From: DASPJQ01 sp035299065
GTDB taxonomy: Bacteria; Bacteroidota; Bacteroidia; Flavobacteriales_D; UBA2798
Assembly: GCA_035299065.1 (NCBI GenBank)
Contig: DATGXI010000129.1
Span: forward strand, 22,089 to 86,088
DNA length: 64,000 bases
Reading direction: 5' to 3'
The notes beneath the pieces are model-generated. The model was given only the letters and a program-made list of their open reading frames with translations, was not told the DNA's origin and did no database searches. Shown here one piece after another: positions 34,161-43,418 of the stretch (positions are counted from its first letter, which is position 1; every line of letters starts with the position of its first letter). Position numbers and translations under genes: made by a program.

Positions 34161-35477
34161 TTATTTATAAAAATTTCCCTTTTTTCCATTGGATCCGTTA
34201 CTTCCACTGGTATTGTTAGTGGTTTTTGCCGCGCCACCTTTTCCTCCTTTACCTCCATCATTCATGACAACTATCTGCAAAAAAGAAGCTGCAGAACCCG
34301 AAAGGTATACATCACCTCCATCACCTGCATTACCACCGCTGCCGCCATTACCGCTGTAACACGACCGGCCTTCACATCCTGAACCTCCGTTTCCTCCTGA
34401 AACATTAATGGTGATTTTAGCCAATTGATTTAATTTGGCTTCAGATAAAAGTTGACCGGTTGTAGCATCGGTTATTTTCAGATGACTTATTACAGTACCG
34501 TTTACAGTCAACTTTTCAGCATTGATACGAACGGATCTTCCGTTTTTACCGTCTTGCCCATTTTCAGAATAACCAACCGTCATTCCGCGACCTGACGCAC
34601 CTGAAGCTCCCTGATACTGATAATTTATTTCGCTGTTATAATTAATGGGATGACTTAATTTACCTACAATCTTTTTATCACCGAACTTTGACCATGCCTC
34701 CACTTCAATTTTATCATTTGGTATTTCTCTTGAATCGTTTGCTACTTTTAGATCGCCACCGGAATATTGTCCACCACTTACTTTAACCTCAAAATCGGCA
34801 TAGGGTGTTTTACCACCTAAATTTTTTGTTTTTAAGATAGTTCCATCAGCCAGTATAACCTCAAAACCTATTGAAACGATGGATAACATACCTATATCAG
34901 CACCTGCATTAACAAGCAAAACTTTAATGTCTTTTATCGCTTTGCCTTCAAGGGTATTTTCTCTTGCTTCTTTTTCGGCAAGCGCTTTGTTTTCCTCAAT
35001 TCTTTCAGTACGCGCAGTTGTTTGCAAAATTTTTATTTTAGTACGGTAATCGTCCAATTCAGCTTTTTCGTTATTGTAGTTACCCACTTTTGATTCGGAT
35101 AAAATATACTGAATGATGGAACCGCTTTTGATACTATATGTATAGTAGTAGATCTTTTTATCGATTACAGTAATTACAACATCTGTAGTTGATGATTTGT
35201 AATATGCGGGGCAACCCGGAAGATCAACCTGATATTTTTCCTCAATTATTCCTGCCCGTTTGATCGTAACTTCGGTGTATACCTCACCTTCCTTTTTGAG
35301 ATCTACCGGCCAGGGTTTAGCTGCCAATTCAAACTTAAAATCATTCCCTTTACCAACCGCCTTATAAACCGAAAAATTACCCGAAGTAAGCTCCGCTATT
35401 TCGGCATTTTGGTTATTTTGTGCGTTAGCACAAACAAAAGAAATCATCATTATTAAAGAATAAAATAACTTTACCAT
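34161..35477 (-). CDS. Secreted protein with Gly-rich low-complexity C-terminus
   Basis: A 438-residue secreted protein (signal VKLFYSLIMMISFVCANAQ). N-terminal beta-rich region to about 150, helical linker (about 150-190), a domain about 190-285, and a glycine-rich C-terminal region with segments like GGNGGSGCEG, GNGGSGGNAGDGG and GGKGGKGG. The terminal region resembles collagen-like or RTX-less glycine repeats of surface proteins; two Cys lie in GCEGRSCYSG. Function unknown. It precedes the 32939 gene by 16 bp. Confidence 0.6.
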   Translation of the reverse strand: MVKLFYSLIMMISFVCANAQNNQNAEIAELTSGNFSVYKAVGKGNDFKFELAAKPWPVDLKKEGEVYTEVTIKRAGIIEEKYQVDLPGCPAYYKSSTTDVVITVIDKKIYYYTYSIKSGSIIQYILSESKVGNYNNEKAELDDYRTKIKILQTTARTERIEENKALAEKEARENTLEGKAIKDIKVLLVNAGADIGMLSIVSIGFEVILADGTILKTKNLGGKTPYADFEVKVSGGQYSGGDLKVANDSREIPNDKIEVEAWSKFGDKKIVGKLSHPINYNSEINYQYQGASGASGRGMTVGYSENGQDGKNGRSVRINAEKLTVNGTVISHLKITDATTGQLLSEAKLNQLAKITINVSGGNGGSGCEGRSCYSGNGGSGGNAGDGGDVYLSGSAASFLQIVVMNDGGKGGKGGAAKTTNNTSGSNGSNGKKGNFYK

Positions 35478-35575
35478 TATTAAGTTTTGTTATGGATTAA
35501 ACAAACTTAAATGAATGCCGTTAAAAAGTGAGATTTACTTCAGCAACAACCAAAATTATTCAGGAATGGACAAAA

Positions 35576-36328
35576 TCAGCCCAGGAGGGCCATTTCAAAT
35601 TCGGTCTTTTTATATTTTGACAGCTTTGCTTTTATGTTTGATGACAATTTTATTTCCAGTTCGGATTTGGAATAATTTACAATGTGTTTAATATTGATAA
35701 GCCATGATTTATGGGCCCTGAAAAAACCAGGCAATTCGCCTAAAACGGTTTCAAAGTGTTTTAAATTTTTACTGGCTGTTACTGTTTTTTCGGTACTATA
35801 AATGGTGCAATACGATTCCTGGGCTTCAATGGCAATAATGCTTTCAATGGCTATTACATTTTGCTGACCTTTGTCACTTATTATAATGTTTTTTAGCTGC
35901 TTGTTTTTTAGCGTATTGCTCAACAACGACAAACGTTCGGCCTGCAATTCTATGTTTTTTTGTTTCAACACCCGTTCAACGGCCAGTTTAAGCCGTTGTA
36001 TGTCTATTGGCTTTAATAAATAATCAATTGCGGCAATTTCAAATGCACGAACAGCATACTGATCATAAGCTGTAACAAAAATTATTTCAAAATTTATTTC
36101 GTTAAAAAAACCAATGATTTCATAGCCAGCATAATTTGGCATTTCAATGTCTAAAAAAACCAGGTCAGGCTTTTCGGCTTTGATGGTATTCACAGCCTCT
36201 TCAACATGGCTACATTTGGCTACCAGTTCAACCTGGGGACAAAAACGCAAAAGAAGGTTTTGTAGCACATCGCGCGCGCTTTCTTCATCATCAACCAATA
36301 TTGCCCTTATTTTATTCACTTTATACAA
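35576..36328 (-). CDS. LytTR response regulator, partner of the 36396 kinase
   Basis: A 250-residue regulator: receiver (acidic Asp13-Asp14, phospho-acceptor Asp60 in VFLDIEMPN, Lys in LLKPID) and LytTR DNA-binding domain (IAIEAQESYCTIYS, FFRAHKSWLINIKHIVNY). It follows the LytS-type kinase gene on the same strand after 67 bp, the usual kinase-regulator order, so they are likely cognate. Targets unknown. Confidence 0.93.
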   Translation of the reverse strand: MYKVNKIRAILVDDEESARDVLQNLLLRFCPQVELVAKCSHVEEAVNTIKAEKPDLVFLDIEMPNYAGYEIIGFFNEINFEIIFVTAYDQYAVRAFEIAAIDYLLKPIDIQRLKLAVERVLKQKNIELQAERLSLLSNTLKNKQLKNIIISDKGQQNVIAIESIIAIEAQESYCTIYSTEKTVTASKNLKHFETVLGELPGFFRAHKSWLINIKHIVNYSKSELEIKLSSNIKAKLSKYKKTEFEMALLG

Positions 36329-36395
36329 ACTTATTCAGCGTTTCTCGTTTCAGTATTACCTGTTCATGAATGCCACTATTTAATTCAGGAACGGC

Positions 36396-39281
36396 TCAAA
36401 ATTTACGTCTTACAGGGATTTTTAATGTTACCCTGGTTCCTGAAGGGCCATTTTTGTCAACCAGGTCCTCGTAGGCAAAACCAAACTGGCCCTCCAATAC
36501 ATTGTTCAGGATTTCAAAACGCTTGTGTATGGCTGCGCTTGAAAAAGATTCGTGCTCATTTTTTTGGCGATCCTTTATAGCCCTTGCCTTCTCACGCCCA
36601 ACACCATTGTCTTCAATGGTACACACCAATACATCGTGTAATTCAAATTTAATGTGCAGTTTTTTTTCACCCTCCTTATGCAATAAGCCATGTACCAATG
36701 CATTTTCAATAAAAGGTTGTATCAGAAGGGGCGGCAGCATAATGTCTTCCACGTTGTTTTTTTCAATTTTATAAACCAGGTCTTTCTTAAACCTTAATTT
36801 TTCAAGTGACAAATACAATTCCAATAACTTGATCTCTTCCTCAAAGTCATTAAAATCTTTGTCCGAATAATTCAGTGTTTTTCGAACCAGGTTTGAAAAC
36901 GTAGTGATGTAGGAATACGAATGCTCCACATCGCCTTTTAAGATCAGGTCCTGTATCGAGTTTAGTGAATTAAAAATAAAATGTGGATTCATTTGTGACT
37001 GAATAGCCGTAAGTTTTGAGGCGTTCAGTTCATTTATTTGCGCTGACTTTTTGCGCTGACGGTTTAATTGCCAGCGGTAAACCAACCATACAACCAACAA
37101 AAATAAAACAACAACCAATGCAATAAACCACCACTTAGCGTAAAACGGGCTTGCAATGGTAAATGCGTAGGATAATTCATTGGTGAATAAGCCGTGGCTT
37201 TCGCCCTTTAGTTTTAATGTATAACTGCCAGGTGCCAGGGCATTGTACAGTATTTTATTTGATTCAAAACTGGCCAGGTTCCATTTGGTGTCATAACCTG
37301 AAAGTTTATAATAATACTGAATATTCTCGCGATTCTTAATAGTGGGTGATGAAAAAACAAATTCGAATTTTCGTTGATCGTAAGTAAAGTCACCTTCCCT
37401 GAAATCATTCAACACTTTATCGTTTACCAATATGCGGTTAAAACGCAGGTTCTGCGGCTTACTGGTTAATTTTAAATAGTTCAGGTCTATTTCCTGTACA
37501 CCGCCTGTATGACTCACCCAAAGTTTATTTTCAAAAAAAGCAAAGTCAATTACCCTTTTTGACGAAAAACCAAAAAGAGCGTGAATGGATTTTAATCTGT
37601 TTCCATTCATATCAAATTGAAAAATTTTGTTTGCCGATTTGGCAATGATCGAGTTTTTATAGATGACTATTTTCCTCAATGAAATTGGCTTCCCATCAAC
37701 TTTGGGTAGAATTGAGCCTGTAATTTTATCGTTTTCAATAACCAGTATTCCATTATTAGGAGTTCCAACGTATATTTTTCCCTGATTGCAGTACAAAAAG
37801 AATGGGAAAATATCTTTTTGCTTATGCGTTATTTTTGCGCATTTTCCAACCGAATCAATACAAAAAAAACCGCTTGAAGTTGACGCGTAAAGATTTCCTG
37901 ACACAGGATCAAACTCCATGGAATAAATGCGCATGCGCATGTCCTTTAAAGGCGCTAGGGAGAAATTGTTTTTACCATCGCGTAAAACCTTTAATATGCC
38001 GCGGTTGGTTCCCAGGTAAAACAAGTTGTTTGATACAATTGCTGCATCTTTCAACGAGGCTGTTACTATATTTGAAATTGTGCGGGTTCTTTTGTTGTAT
38101 GCACGAATGCAGCCATCGTCAAATATCAATAAGTCCGAAAAAACTTCACCGTATATAACTTCAATTGGCCGGCTACCTTCACCGTTAATTTGATTAAACG
38201 CGCTATTGCGGTAACTTGTTAAAACACCCTTTGAAGTTCCCATAACCAGGCCAAGGTCTTTGTCACCATAAACAGCTGTTGCGGGATCCTCCCGAAAATC
38301 ATTAATTACATCCGGAATTTTCAGGTCAGGAATGACTAAAATACCCTTATCAAATGTTGCCAGTAATATGTTTCCTTCATGGTCCTGAAAAACACCTGAA
38401 ATGAAATAATTTTCATACCAAACCGGAACCTCCGACTGATTGATGTTTTGGTTCACCAGGCGTACACCTGGTAATGTGCTGGCCACCCACAATTTATTTT
38501 TTGTTTCATAAATACGAATGAAGGGCAGCCGGCTAAAAAAAGAATTCCCTGGCAAAGGCTTTACAACAAGGTTCTTTGTGTTATAGGAAAACAAATCTTT
38601 GGAGTCCAGTTTCATGGCAAATGTTGATGTTCCATCAGAAAAAAATTTAAACGCAAAGTCGCCTTTTGGTTTGCCGGAAATGTTCAGCTTGTGTTTTGTG
38701 AAAACACTATTTGCATATACAATTATACTATCAGTTGAGTTCAGGTGAAACTGAACAGCTTTACGGGGTGTAATGAATGAGGGGCCTAAAAAGTGACGGA
38801 ATAATACTTGTTTATTAATTACTACACCTTTTTTATTCAGTACAATTATACTTGCCGCTCCTATTACCAGGCAATCGTTATCAGCAATTTCAAGACTAAC
38901 ATCAGGTCGGCTTTCATCTTTTTTAAGTTCATAAAACAGCTTACACTGGCCGTTTTTAAGCTCAAAAACCTGGTTGTTTAAGTTGTGGCAGTAAACTGTT
39001 CCTTCTTTATTAATAACGAAATTGAAAACCGAGTTGCCTTTGGCAGCATCACATTCAACCTTGTAATAGGCATTAAAATCGTAGTAAAACAATCCTTCAT
39101 TGGTTCCGAACCAATAATTGTGATGGTGATCCTGGATTATATCATAAACCTGAACGCCCTTAAATTGTTCCTCGCCCATTATAAAAAAAGCGGGTTGTTG
39201 GGCCTTTAATGGAACGTTTATTGAAAAAAGTAAGCAAACTAAAGCATAGTTCAATAACTGTGTATGTAATTGCTTTAGCAT
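36396..39281 (-). CDS. LytS-type sensor histidine kinase with propeller sensor domain
   Basis: A 961-residue hybrid: signal segment, a long periplasmic beta-propeller built of two-component regulator propeller repeats (about 40-600; IIQDHHHNYWFGTNEGLFYYD is the first), a Y_Y_Y-like domain (about 620-690), one TM helix (ALVVVLFLLVVWLVYRW), and a His_kinase/HATPase module. Phospho-acceptor His is in QMNPHFIFNSLNS; the ATPase box is IENALVHGLL with EDNGVGREKA. It precedes its likely cognate LytTR regulator. Such systems often respond to envelope or carbohydrate signals; none is visible here. Confidence 0.92.
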   Translation of the reverse strand: MLKQLHTQLLNYALVCLLFSINVPLKAQQPAFFIMGEEQFKGVQVYDIIQDHHHNYWFGTNEGLFYYDFNAYYKVECDAAKGNSVFNFVINKEGTVYCHNLNNQVFELKNGQCKLFYELKKDESRPDVSLEIADNDCLVIGAASIIVLNKKGVVINKQVLFRHFLGPSFITPRKAVQFHLNSTDSIIVYANSVFTKHKLNISGKPKGDFAFKFFSDGTSTFAMKLDSKDLFSYNTKNLVVKPLPGNSFFSRLPFIRIYETKNKLWVASTLPGVRLVNQNINQSEVPVWYENYFISGVFQDHEGNILLATFDKGILVIPDLKIPDVINDFREDPATAVYGDKDLGLVMGTSKGVLTSYRNSAFNQINGEGSRPIEVIYGEVFSDLLIFDDGCIRAYNKRTRTISNIVTASLKDAAIVSNNLFYLGTNRGILKVLRDGKNNFSLAPLKDMRMRIYSMEFDPVSGNLYASTSSGFFCIDSVGKCAKITHKQKDIFPFFLYCNQGKIYVGTPNNGILVIENDKITGSILPKVDGKPISLRKIVIYKNSIIAKSANKIFQFDMNGNRLKSIHALFGFSSKRVIDFAFFENKLWVSHTGGVQEIDLNYLKLTSKPQNLRFNRILVNDKVLNDFREGDFTYDQRKFEFVFSSPTIKNRENIQYYYKLSGYDTKWNLASFESNKILYNALAPGSYTLKLKGESHGLFTNELSYAFTIASPFYAKWWFIALVVVLFLLVVWLVYRWQLNRQRKKSAQINELNASKLTAIQSQMNPHFIFNSLNSIQDLILKGDVEHSYSYITTFSNLVRKTLNYSDKDFNDFEEEIKLLELYLSLEKLRFKKDLVYKIEKNNVEDIMLPPLLIQPFIENALVHGLLHKEGEKKLHIKFELHDVLVCTIEDNGVGREKARAIKDRQKNEHESFSSAAIHKRFEILNNVLEGQFGFAYEDLVDKNGPSGTRVTLKIPVRRKF

Positions 39282-39317
39282 GTTAAGCCATTCAATGAAT
39301 TAAATGAATAGCACGCA

Positions 39318-39731
39318 TTAAAGTGTAGCAATCACCTTTAGTTCAATGGCTATAGGTGTTGGCAAACAATTTATTTCAAGTGTAGTCCTGCATGGCGCAT
39401 TGTCCTTAAAATACTCGGCCCACAGTTTATTGTATATTGGAAAATCGTCTTTCATGTTGGTAAGAAAAACGGTTACATCTACAATCTTATCCCAACTGCT
39501 GCCTGCATCTTCTAAAATATAGCGTACGTTCCTGAAAACGCTGTGACATTGTTCAGCTATATCGTATGAAACAATTTTGCCCATCGGGTCCAGTTCAACC
39601 CCGGGAATTTTCTTGGTTCCACGCTCCCGCGGACCAACCCCTGAAAGGAATAAAAGATTGCCAACCTTGCGTGCATGTGGGTATAAACCAACAGGTTCAG
39701 GGGCTTTACCGGATTCAATTTTTTCGCTCAT
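39318..39731 (-). CDS. RidA-family protein, 2-aminomuconate deaminase-like
   Basis: A 137-residue RidA/YjgF-family protein. The family deaminates reactive enamines/imines; the specific shape here (NLLFLSGVGPRERGTKKIPG, YDIAEQCHSVFRNVRYIL, PCRTTLEINCLPTPIAIELK) closely resembles 2-aminomuconate deaminase of the kynurenine (tryptophan-degradation) pathway rather than generic RidA. The Arg in PCRTT is the expected substrate contact. No other kynurenine-pathway gene is visible in the window. It is divergent from a TetR regulator. Confidence 0.85.
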   Translation of the reverse strand: MSEKIESGKAPEPVGLYPHARKVGNLLFLSGVGPRERGTKKIPGVELDPMGKIVSYDIAEQCHSVFRNVRYILEDAGSSWDKIVDVTVFLTNMKDDFPIYNKLWAEYFKDNAPCRTTLEINCLPTPIAIELKVIATL

Positions 39732-39772
39732 AGCCTTAATAATGAGGCACTAAATTAAAATATTTTACCGGA

Positions 39773-39804
39773 TTGTGGCACGTATTAAAAATACAATACC
39801 TTTG
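39773..39804 (+). promoter_or_regulatory. Promoter of the TetR gene
   Basis: TTG (39773-39775), 21 bp, then TACCTTTG (39797-39804), an exact match to the Bacteroidota TAnnTTTG -7 box with a good spacer. The predicted start site falls just before or within the TetR operator. Confidence 0.6.
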
Positions 39805-39813
39805 TTCTAAAAA

Positions 39814-39826
39814 TGACCATTGGTCA
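39814..39826. promoter_or_regulatory. TetR operator-like palindrome
   Basis: TGACCATTGGTCA is a perfect 13-bp palindrome (6-bp arms around one T) 8 bp before the TetR start codon and just downstream of a consensus -7 box. Position and symmetry fit autorepression. The minus-strand RidA gene start is 83 bp away and could share control. Confidence 0.6.
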
Positions 39827-39834
39827 GTAAAAAT

Positions 39835-40488
39835 ATGGGAGTCAAAGAACGCAAAGAAAAAGAAAAGCAGCAGCGCCTGGAATTAATCCTTAAAGCTGCC
39901 GAAAAGGTGTTTACCACAAAAGGGTTTGAAACAGCTACCGTGAATGATGTGGCGGCAGAAGCCGAATTGGGTAAAGGCACGCTTTATTTGTACTTCACCA
40001 ATAAAGATGACATTATTCTTGCCCTGTCAACAGGCGCCATTACAGAGCTACAGGCACTTTTTAAAAAAACAACTTCCAGGCACAAAAAAGGCATCGATCA
40101 AATTCGTGCATTGGGAAAAGCTTACGTTGATTTTTGCAAAAAACATCCGCTTAAATACAAGTTGCTTAATTTTTACCGCGTTCAGCCTATACAGGCTCAA
40201 TCGCACGTAGAAACACCGCACATAATGGGTTGCCACATGCATTCACAGCAACTCATGGCCTTTTTAAGCGATGTTATTTTAAAAGGAATCGAAGACGGAA
40301 GCATCAGTAAAAAAATAGATCCGTTTGTTACCTCATTTATGTTATGGGGCGTTACAACAGGTGTACACCAGTTAATGCACACCATGGGCGACCATCTGGA
40401 AGCCGATTTTGGATTAAAACAAGCCGACTTCCTTGAATATTATTTTGATTTTATGGAATCGGCATTAAAAAACTTTGGAAAAAAATAA
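39835..40488 (+). CDS. TetR/AcrR family transcriptional regulator
   Basis: About 217 residues from ATG 39835 (a TTG at 39820 would lie inside the operator palindrome, so is rejected). The N-terminal HTH (about 15-55) reads ILKAAEKVFTTKGFETATV ... GKGTLYLYFTNKDDI, and the rest is the helical ligand domain. It probably represses itself via the palindrome at its start. The next gene on the same strand is a TonB receptor 103 bp later, a possible target. Confidence 0.93.
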   Translation: MGVKERKEKEKQQRLELILKAAEKVFTTKGFETATVNDVAAEAELGKGTLYLYFTNKDDIILALSTGAITELQALFKKTTSRHKKGIDQIRALGKAYVDFCKKHPLKYKLLNFYRVQPIQAQSHVETPHIMGCHMHSQQLMAFLSDVILKGIEDGSISKKIDPFVTSFMLWGVTTGVHQLMHTMGDHLEADFGLKQADFLEYYFDFMESALKNFGKK

Positions 40489-40591
40489 ATTAAAAAACTG
40501 AATTAAGAAGTCAAAAGTTTGATGGAGTACCCTTATTAATCAAATTTCTGAAACCAAAAATGCGAAATACTTTATTTTGAAACTAACTATT

Positions 40592-42973
40592 ATGAAATAC
40601 ATTTTTTACTTTTTTCTGAGCGCCCTTTCTTTTACCGCAATGGCCCAGGAGCCTGTGCAAACAATACGCGGCACCGTTACCGAAAAATCAACCGGCACAC
40701 CCATTCCCGGGGCAGGAATTAAGCTAACATCGGTTAACCCGGTAAAAATTGTGACTACCGATGAGAACGGTGAGTTTCGTATGGAAAACATTCCTGTTGG
40801 CCGACACAACCTGGTAATTATTGCGCAAATGTATAACCCCGCTTCGGCCAACAACCTTATGCTGACTTCTGCCAAAGAACTTGTACTTAATATTGGCCTT
40901 GAAGAAACTGTAACCATGACCGAAGAAGTGGTGATTACTTCCGAAAAAGGAAAACAAAATCCGCTCAACGAAATGTCAACGGTAAGTTCTCGTCAATTTT
41001 CTTTTGAAGAAAGCGCGCGTTATGCCGGAAATATAAATGATGTGGCGCGCATGGCCCAATCATTTGCAGGCGTTGGGGGCAGTGACGATTCGCGAAATGA
41101 CATTATTGTGCGGGGCAATTCTCCCATTGGAGTTTTGTATCGCCTTGAAGGTGTTGATATTTCCAATCCCAACCATTTTGCCATTGCCGGCACAACCGGT
41201 GGTCCAATAAGTATGTTAAACAACAACCTGATGGCCAACAGTGATTTTATGACAAGTGCTTTTGCTGCCGAATACGGAAATGCAACCAGCGCTGTGTTTG
41301 ATTTAAAAATGCGTAACGGTAACAATGAAAAACACGAATTTGTAGGGCAGTTTGGATTCAATGGAGCCGAAATTATGGCCGAGGGGCCTTTCAGCAAAAA
41401 GAGCAAAGCCTCTTACCTTTTTAGTTACCGTTACTCCACCCTCGAAATTTTTAAATTACTGGGAATTGAATTTGGTTCAACGGCCATTCCCAAATACCAG
41501 GACTTGAATTTTAAAATGAATTTTCCGCATAAAAAAGGTTCGTTAAGCGTTTTTGGCCTTGGGGGACTAAGTAAAGTAGAGTTATTGAGTAAAGACATTG
41601 ATACAAGCAATAATTTATTTGCGCAACAAGGCGAAAACCTTTATTTCAATTCAAAGGTAGGCATGGTTGGTGTGTCACATAATTTACTAATCAATCCCAC
41701 ATCGTATTTTAAAGTTACACTGGGTGCAACAGCGCAGCTTACAAATATTATTAATGATTCCATTTCGTTCACTGACCTGGTTGCACGTCCATTGTACCGA
41801 AATAATTCCATTCGCGCCAAATATTCGCTGATTTTGCTCTACAACAAAAAATTTTCGGCCAAACATTTGTTACGTGCCGGAACCTACATTGACCAGCATT
41901 ACTTCAGGTTATCGGATAGTATATACAAAGGTTCGCAAGATAAATTCATCACTTTGTCTGATTTCAACGGAAGCGCTTATTTACTTCAACCGTATACGCA
42001 ATGGCAATGGCGTCCAACAAATAAATTTACTGTTAACCTGGGCGTTCATGGCATGTATTACACCATCAATCAAAAAGCAAGCGTTGAACCGCGCACCGGC
42101 TTAAAATATTCATTTGGGAACAACAATTCAATTAGCGTTGGTTACGGGTTACACAGCCAACTTGCCCCTTCAAGTGTATATTTTGAACAGGTACCACAGG
42201 CTGACGGCACCTCTGCACGTGTAAATACGAAGCTTGATTTTGGCAAGGCGCATCATTTTGTGCTTGGGTACGATAAAATACTGGGCGAAAAAGTTCGCTT
42301 GAAATCAGAAGTGTATTACCAGATGTTGTTTAATATACCCGTTGATGTACAAAAAAATTCGTATTCAATACTTAACCAGGGTGCCAATTTTGGTATAGGT
42401 TTTCCTGATTCGTTGCAAAATACGGGTACAGGAACCAATATGGGTGCTGAGCTTACACTTGAAAAATTCTTTTCGAAAGGATATTATTACCTCTTAACTG
42501 TGTCGGTTTACGATTCAAAGTACAAAGGAAATGATGGGGTAGAAAGAAATACCGCTTTTAATGGAAATTATTTGATAAATGTATTGGGTGGAAAAGAATT
42601 TGCTCTTGGCAAAAAGGACGAAGGAGGCAAGCGAAGCATGAAAAATATTCTTACGTTTGATGTACGTGGAACGGTAAATGGTGGCCAGTGGTATACACCC
42701 GCTAACCAAGAGCTAAGCAAACTTGTAGGAGAAGTAGTACTTGATGATTCAAAAGCATATTCGTTGCAGTACCCGGCCTATTTCAGGATAGATTTCAAGA
42801 TTGGTTTTAAGCGCAACGGCAAAAGAACAACACAGCAATGGAGTGTTGATTTACGCAACATAACCAACCAGCAAAATGTATTCACACGTCAATTTGATCC
42901 AAAAACCGGATCGTATTATACCACCTTTCAAACAGGGTTTTTACCTGTGGCCCAGTACCGTATAGAGTTTTAA
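40592..42973 (+). CDS. TonB-dependent receptor with carboxypeptidase-like regulatory domain
   Basis: 793 residues from ATG 40592 (the TTG five codons upstream is less likely). Signal peptide (about 1-19), a CarboxypepD_reg-like domain (about 22-108, TIRGTVTEKSTGTPIPGAGI), a TonB plug (about 120-230, IIVRGNSPIGVLYRLEGVD) and a beta barrel ending in Phe (VAQYRIEF). Transported ligand unknown. It shares long stretches with the receptor at 57091-59523 (for example NPNHFAIAG, TSAF(A/P)AEYGN), so the two are paralogs. An upstream TetR gene suggests regulated expression. Confidence 0.93.
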   Translation: MKYIFYFFLSALSFTAMAQEPVQTIRGTVTEKSTGTPIPGAGIKLTSVNPVKIVTTDENGEFRMENIPVGRHNLVIIAQMYNPASANNLMLTSAKELVLNIGLEETVTMTEEVVITSEKGKQNPLNEMSTVSSRQFSFEESARYAGNINDVARMAQSFAGVGGSDDSRNDIIVRGNSPIGVLYRLEGVDISNPNHFAIAGTTGGPISMLNNNLMANSDFMTSAFAAEYGNATSAVFDLKMRNGNNEKHEFVGQFGFNGAEIMAEGPFSKKSKASYLFSYRYSTLEIFKLLGIEFGSTAIPKYQDLNFKMNFPHKKGSLSVFGLGGLSKVELLSKDIDTSNNLFAQQGENLYFNSKVGMVGVSHNLLINPTSYFKVTLGATAQLTNIINDSISFTDLVARPLYRNNSIRAKYSLILLYNKKFSAKHLLRAGTYIDQHYFRLSDSIYKGSQDKFITLSDFNGSAYLLQPYTQWQWRPTNKFTVNLGVHGMYYTINQKASVEPRTGLKYSFGNNNSISVGYGLHSQLAPSSVYFEQVPQADGTSARVNTKLDFGKAHHFVLGYDKILGEKVRLKSEVYYQMLFNIPVDVQKNSYSILNQGANFGIGFPDSLQNTGTGTNMGAELTLEKFFSKGYYYLLTVSVYDSKYKGNDGVERNTAFNGNYLINVLGGKEFALGKKDEGGKRSMKNILTFDVRGTVNGGQWYTPANQELSKLVGEVVLDDSKAYSLQYPAYFRIDFKIGFKRNGKRTTQQWSVDLRNITNQQNVFTRQFDPKTGSYYTTFQTGFLPVAQYRIEF

Positions 42974-43043
42974 GAAATTGCAAAAAAATGTGATTTTCGG
43001 CCTGTTCTTAAGAGTTTTGAGTATATTTGCTCACCAAAAAAAC

Positions 43044-43349
43044 GTGAAACCGGCTTTTAAGATATTGTGTTTTGTGTGGCTGAACCTGTTCAGCCTTGCA
43101 TTCATTTCCTGCAGTTTTTTTGACTACAATCCAAAAATGATTTTTGTTGAGATACAGGAAGAACAAAGTGAAGATGGAATTGAAGAGGACGGTGCAGAGA
43201 TTGAATTTATGAAATCAGTTAGCTGGGACCAATCGCAAATTAGTATTAACCTGGTGAATTCGGCCAGCAATGACTGTTCAACCCGCTTTTTAATATCCAA
43301 TACCTGTAGGGGACATATTCTGGTTCCTGTCAAACCACCACTCGCGTGA
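43044..43349 (+). CDS. Small hypothetical lipoprotein
   Basis: About 101 residues if started at GTG 43044, which puts a hydrophobic signal (FKILCFVWLNLFSLAFISC) at the front with a possible lipid Cys near 22. The mature part is acidic (EEQSEDGIEEDGAEIEF) with two more Cys (DCSTRF, SNTCRG). A TTG at 42978 gives a longer frame. No family recognised and no clear ribosome-binding region, so this is a weak gene call; it fills the gap between the TonB receptor and SulP genes. Confidence 0.4.
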   Translation: MKPAFKILCFVWLNLFSLAFISCSFFDYNPKMIFVEIQEEQSEDGIEEDGAEIEFMKSVSWDQSQISINLVNSASNDCSTRFLISNTCRGHILVPVKPPLA

Positions 43350-43418
43350 TCAATGTTGACCAATTAAATGGCGTTTCCATTACCGGAGGCTCCTTATTCA
43401 TTTTTCTTATTGATCATT

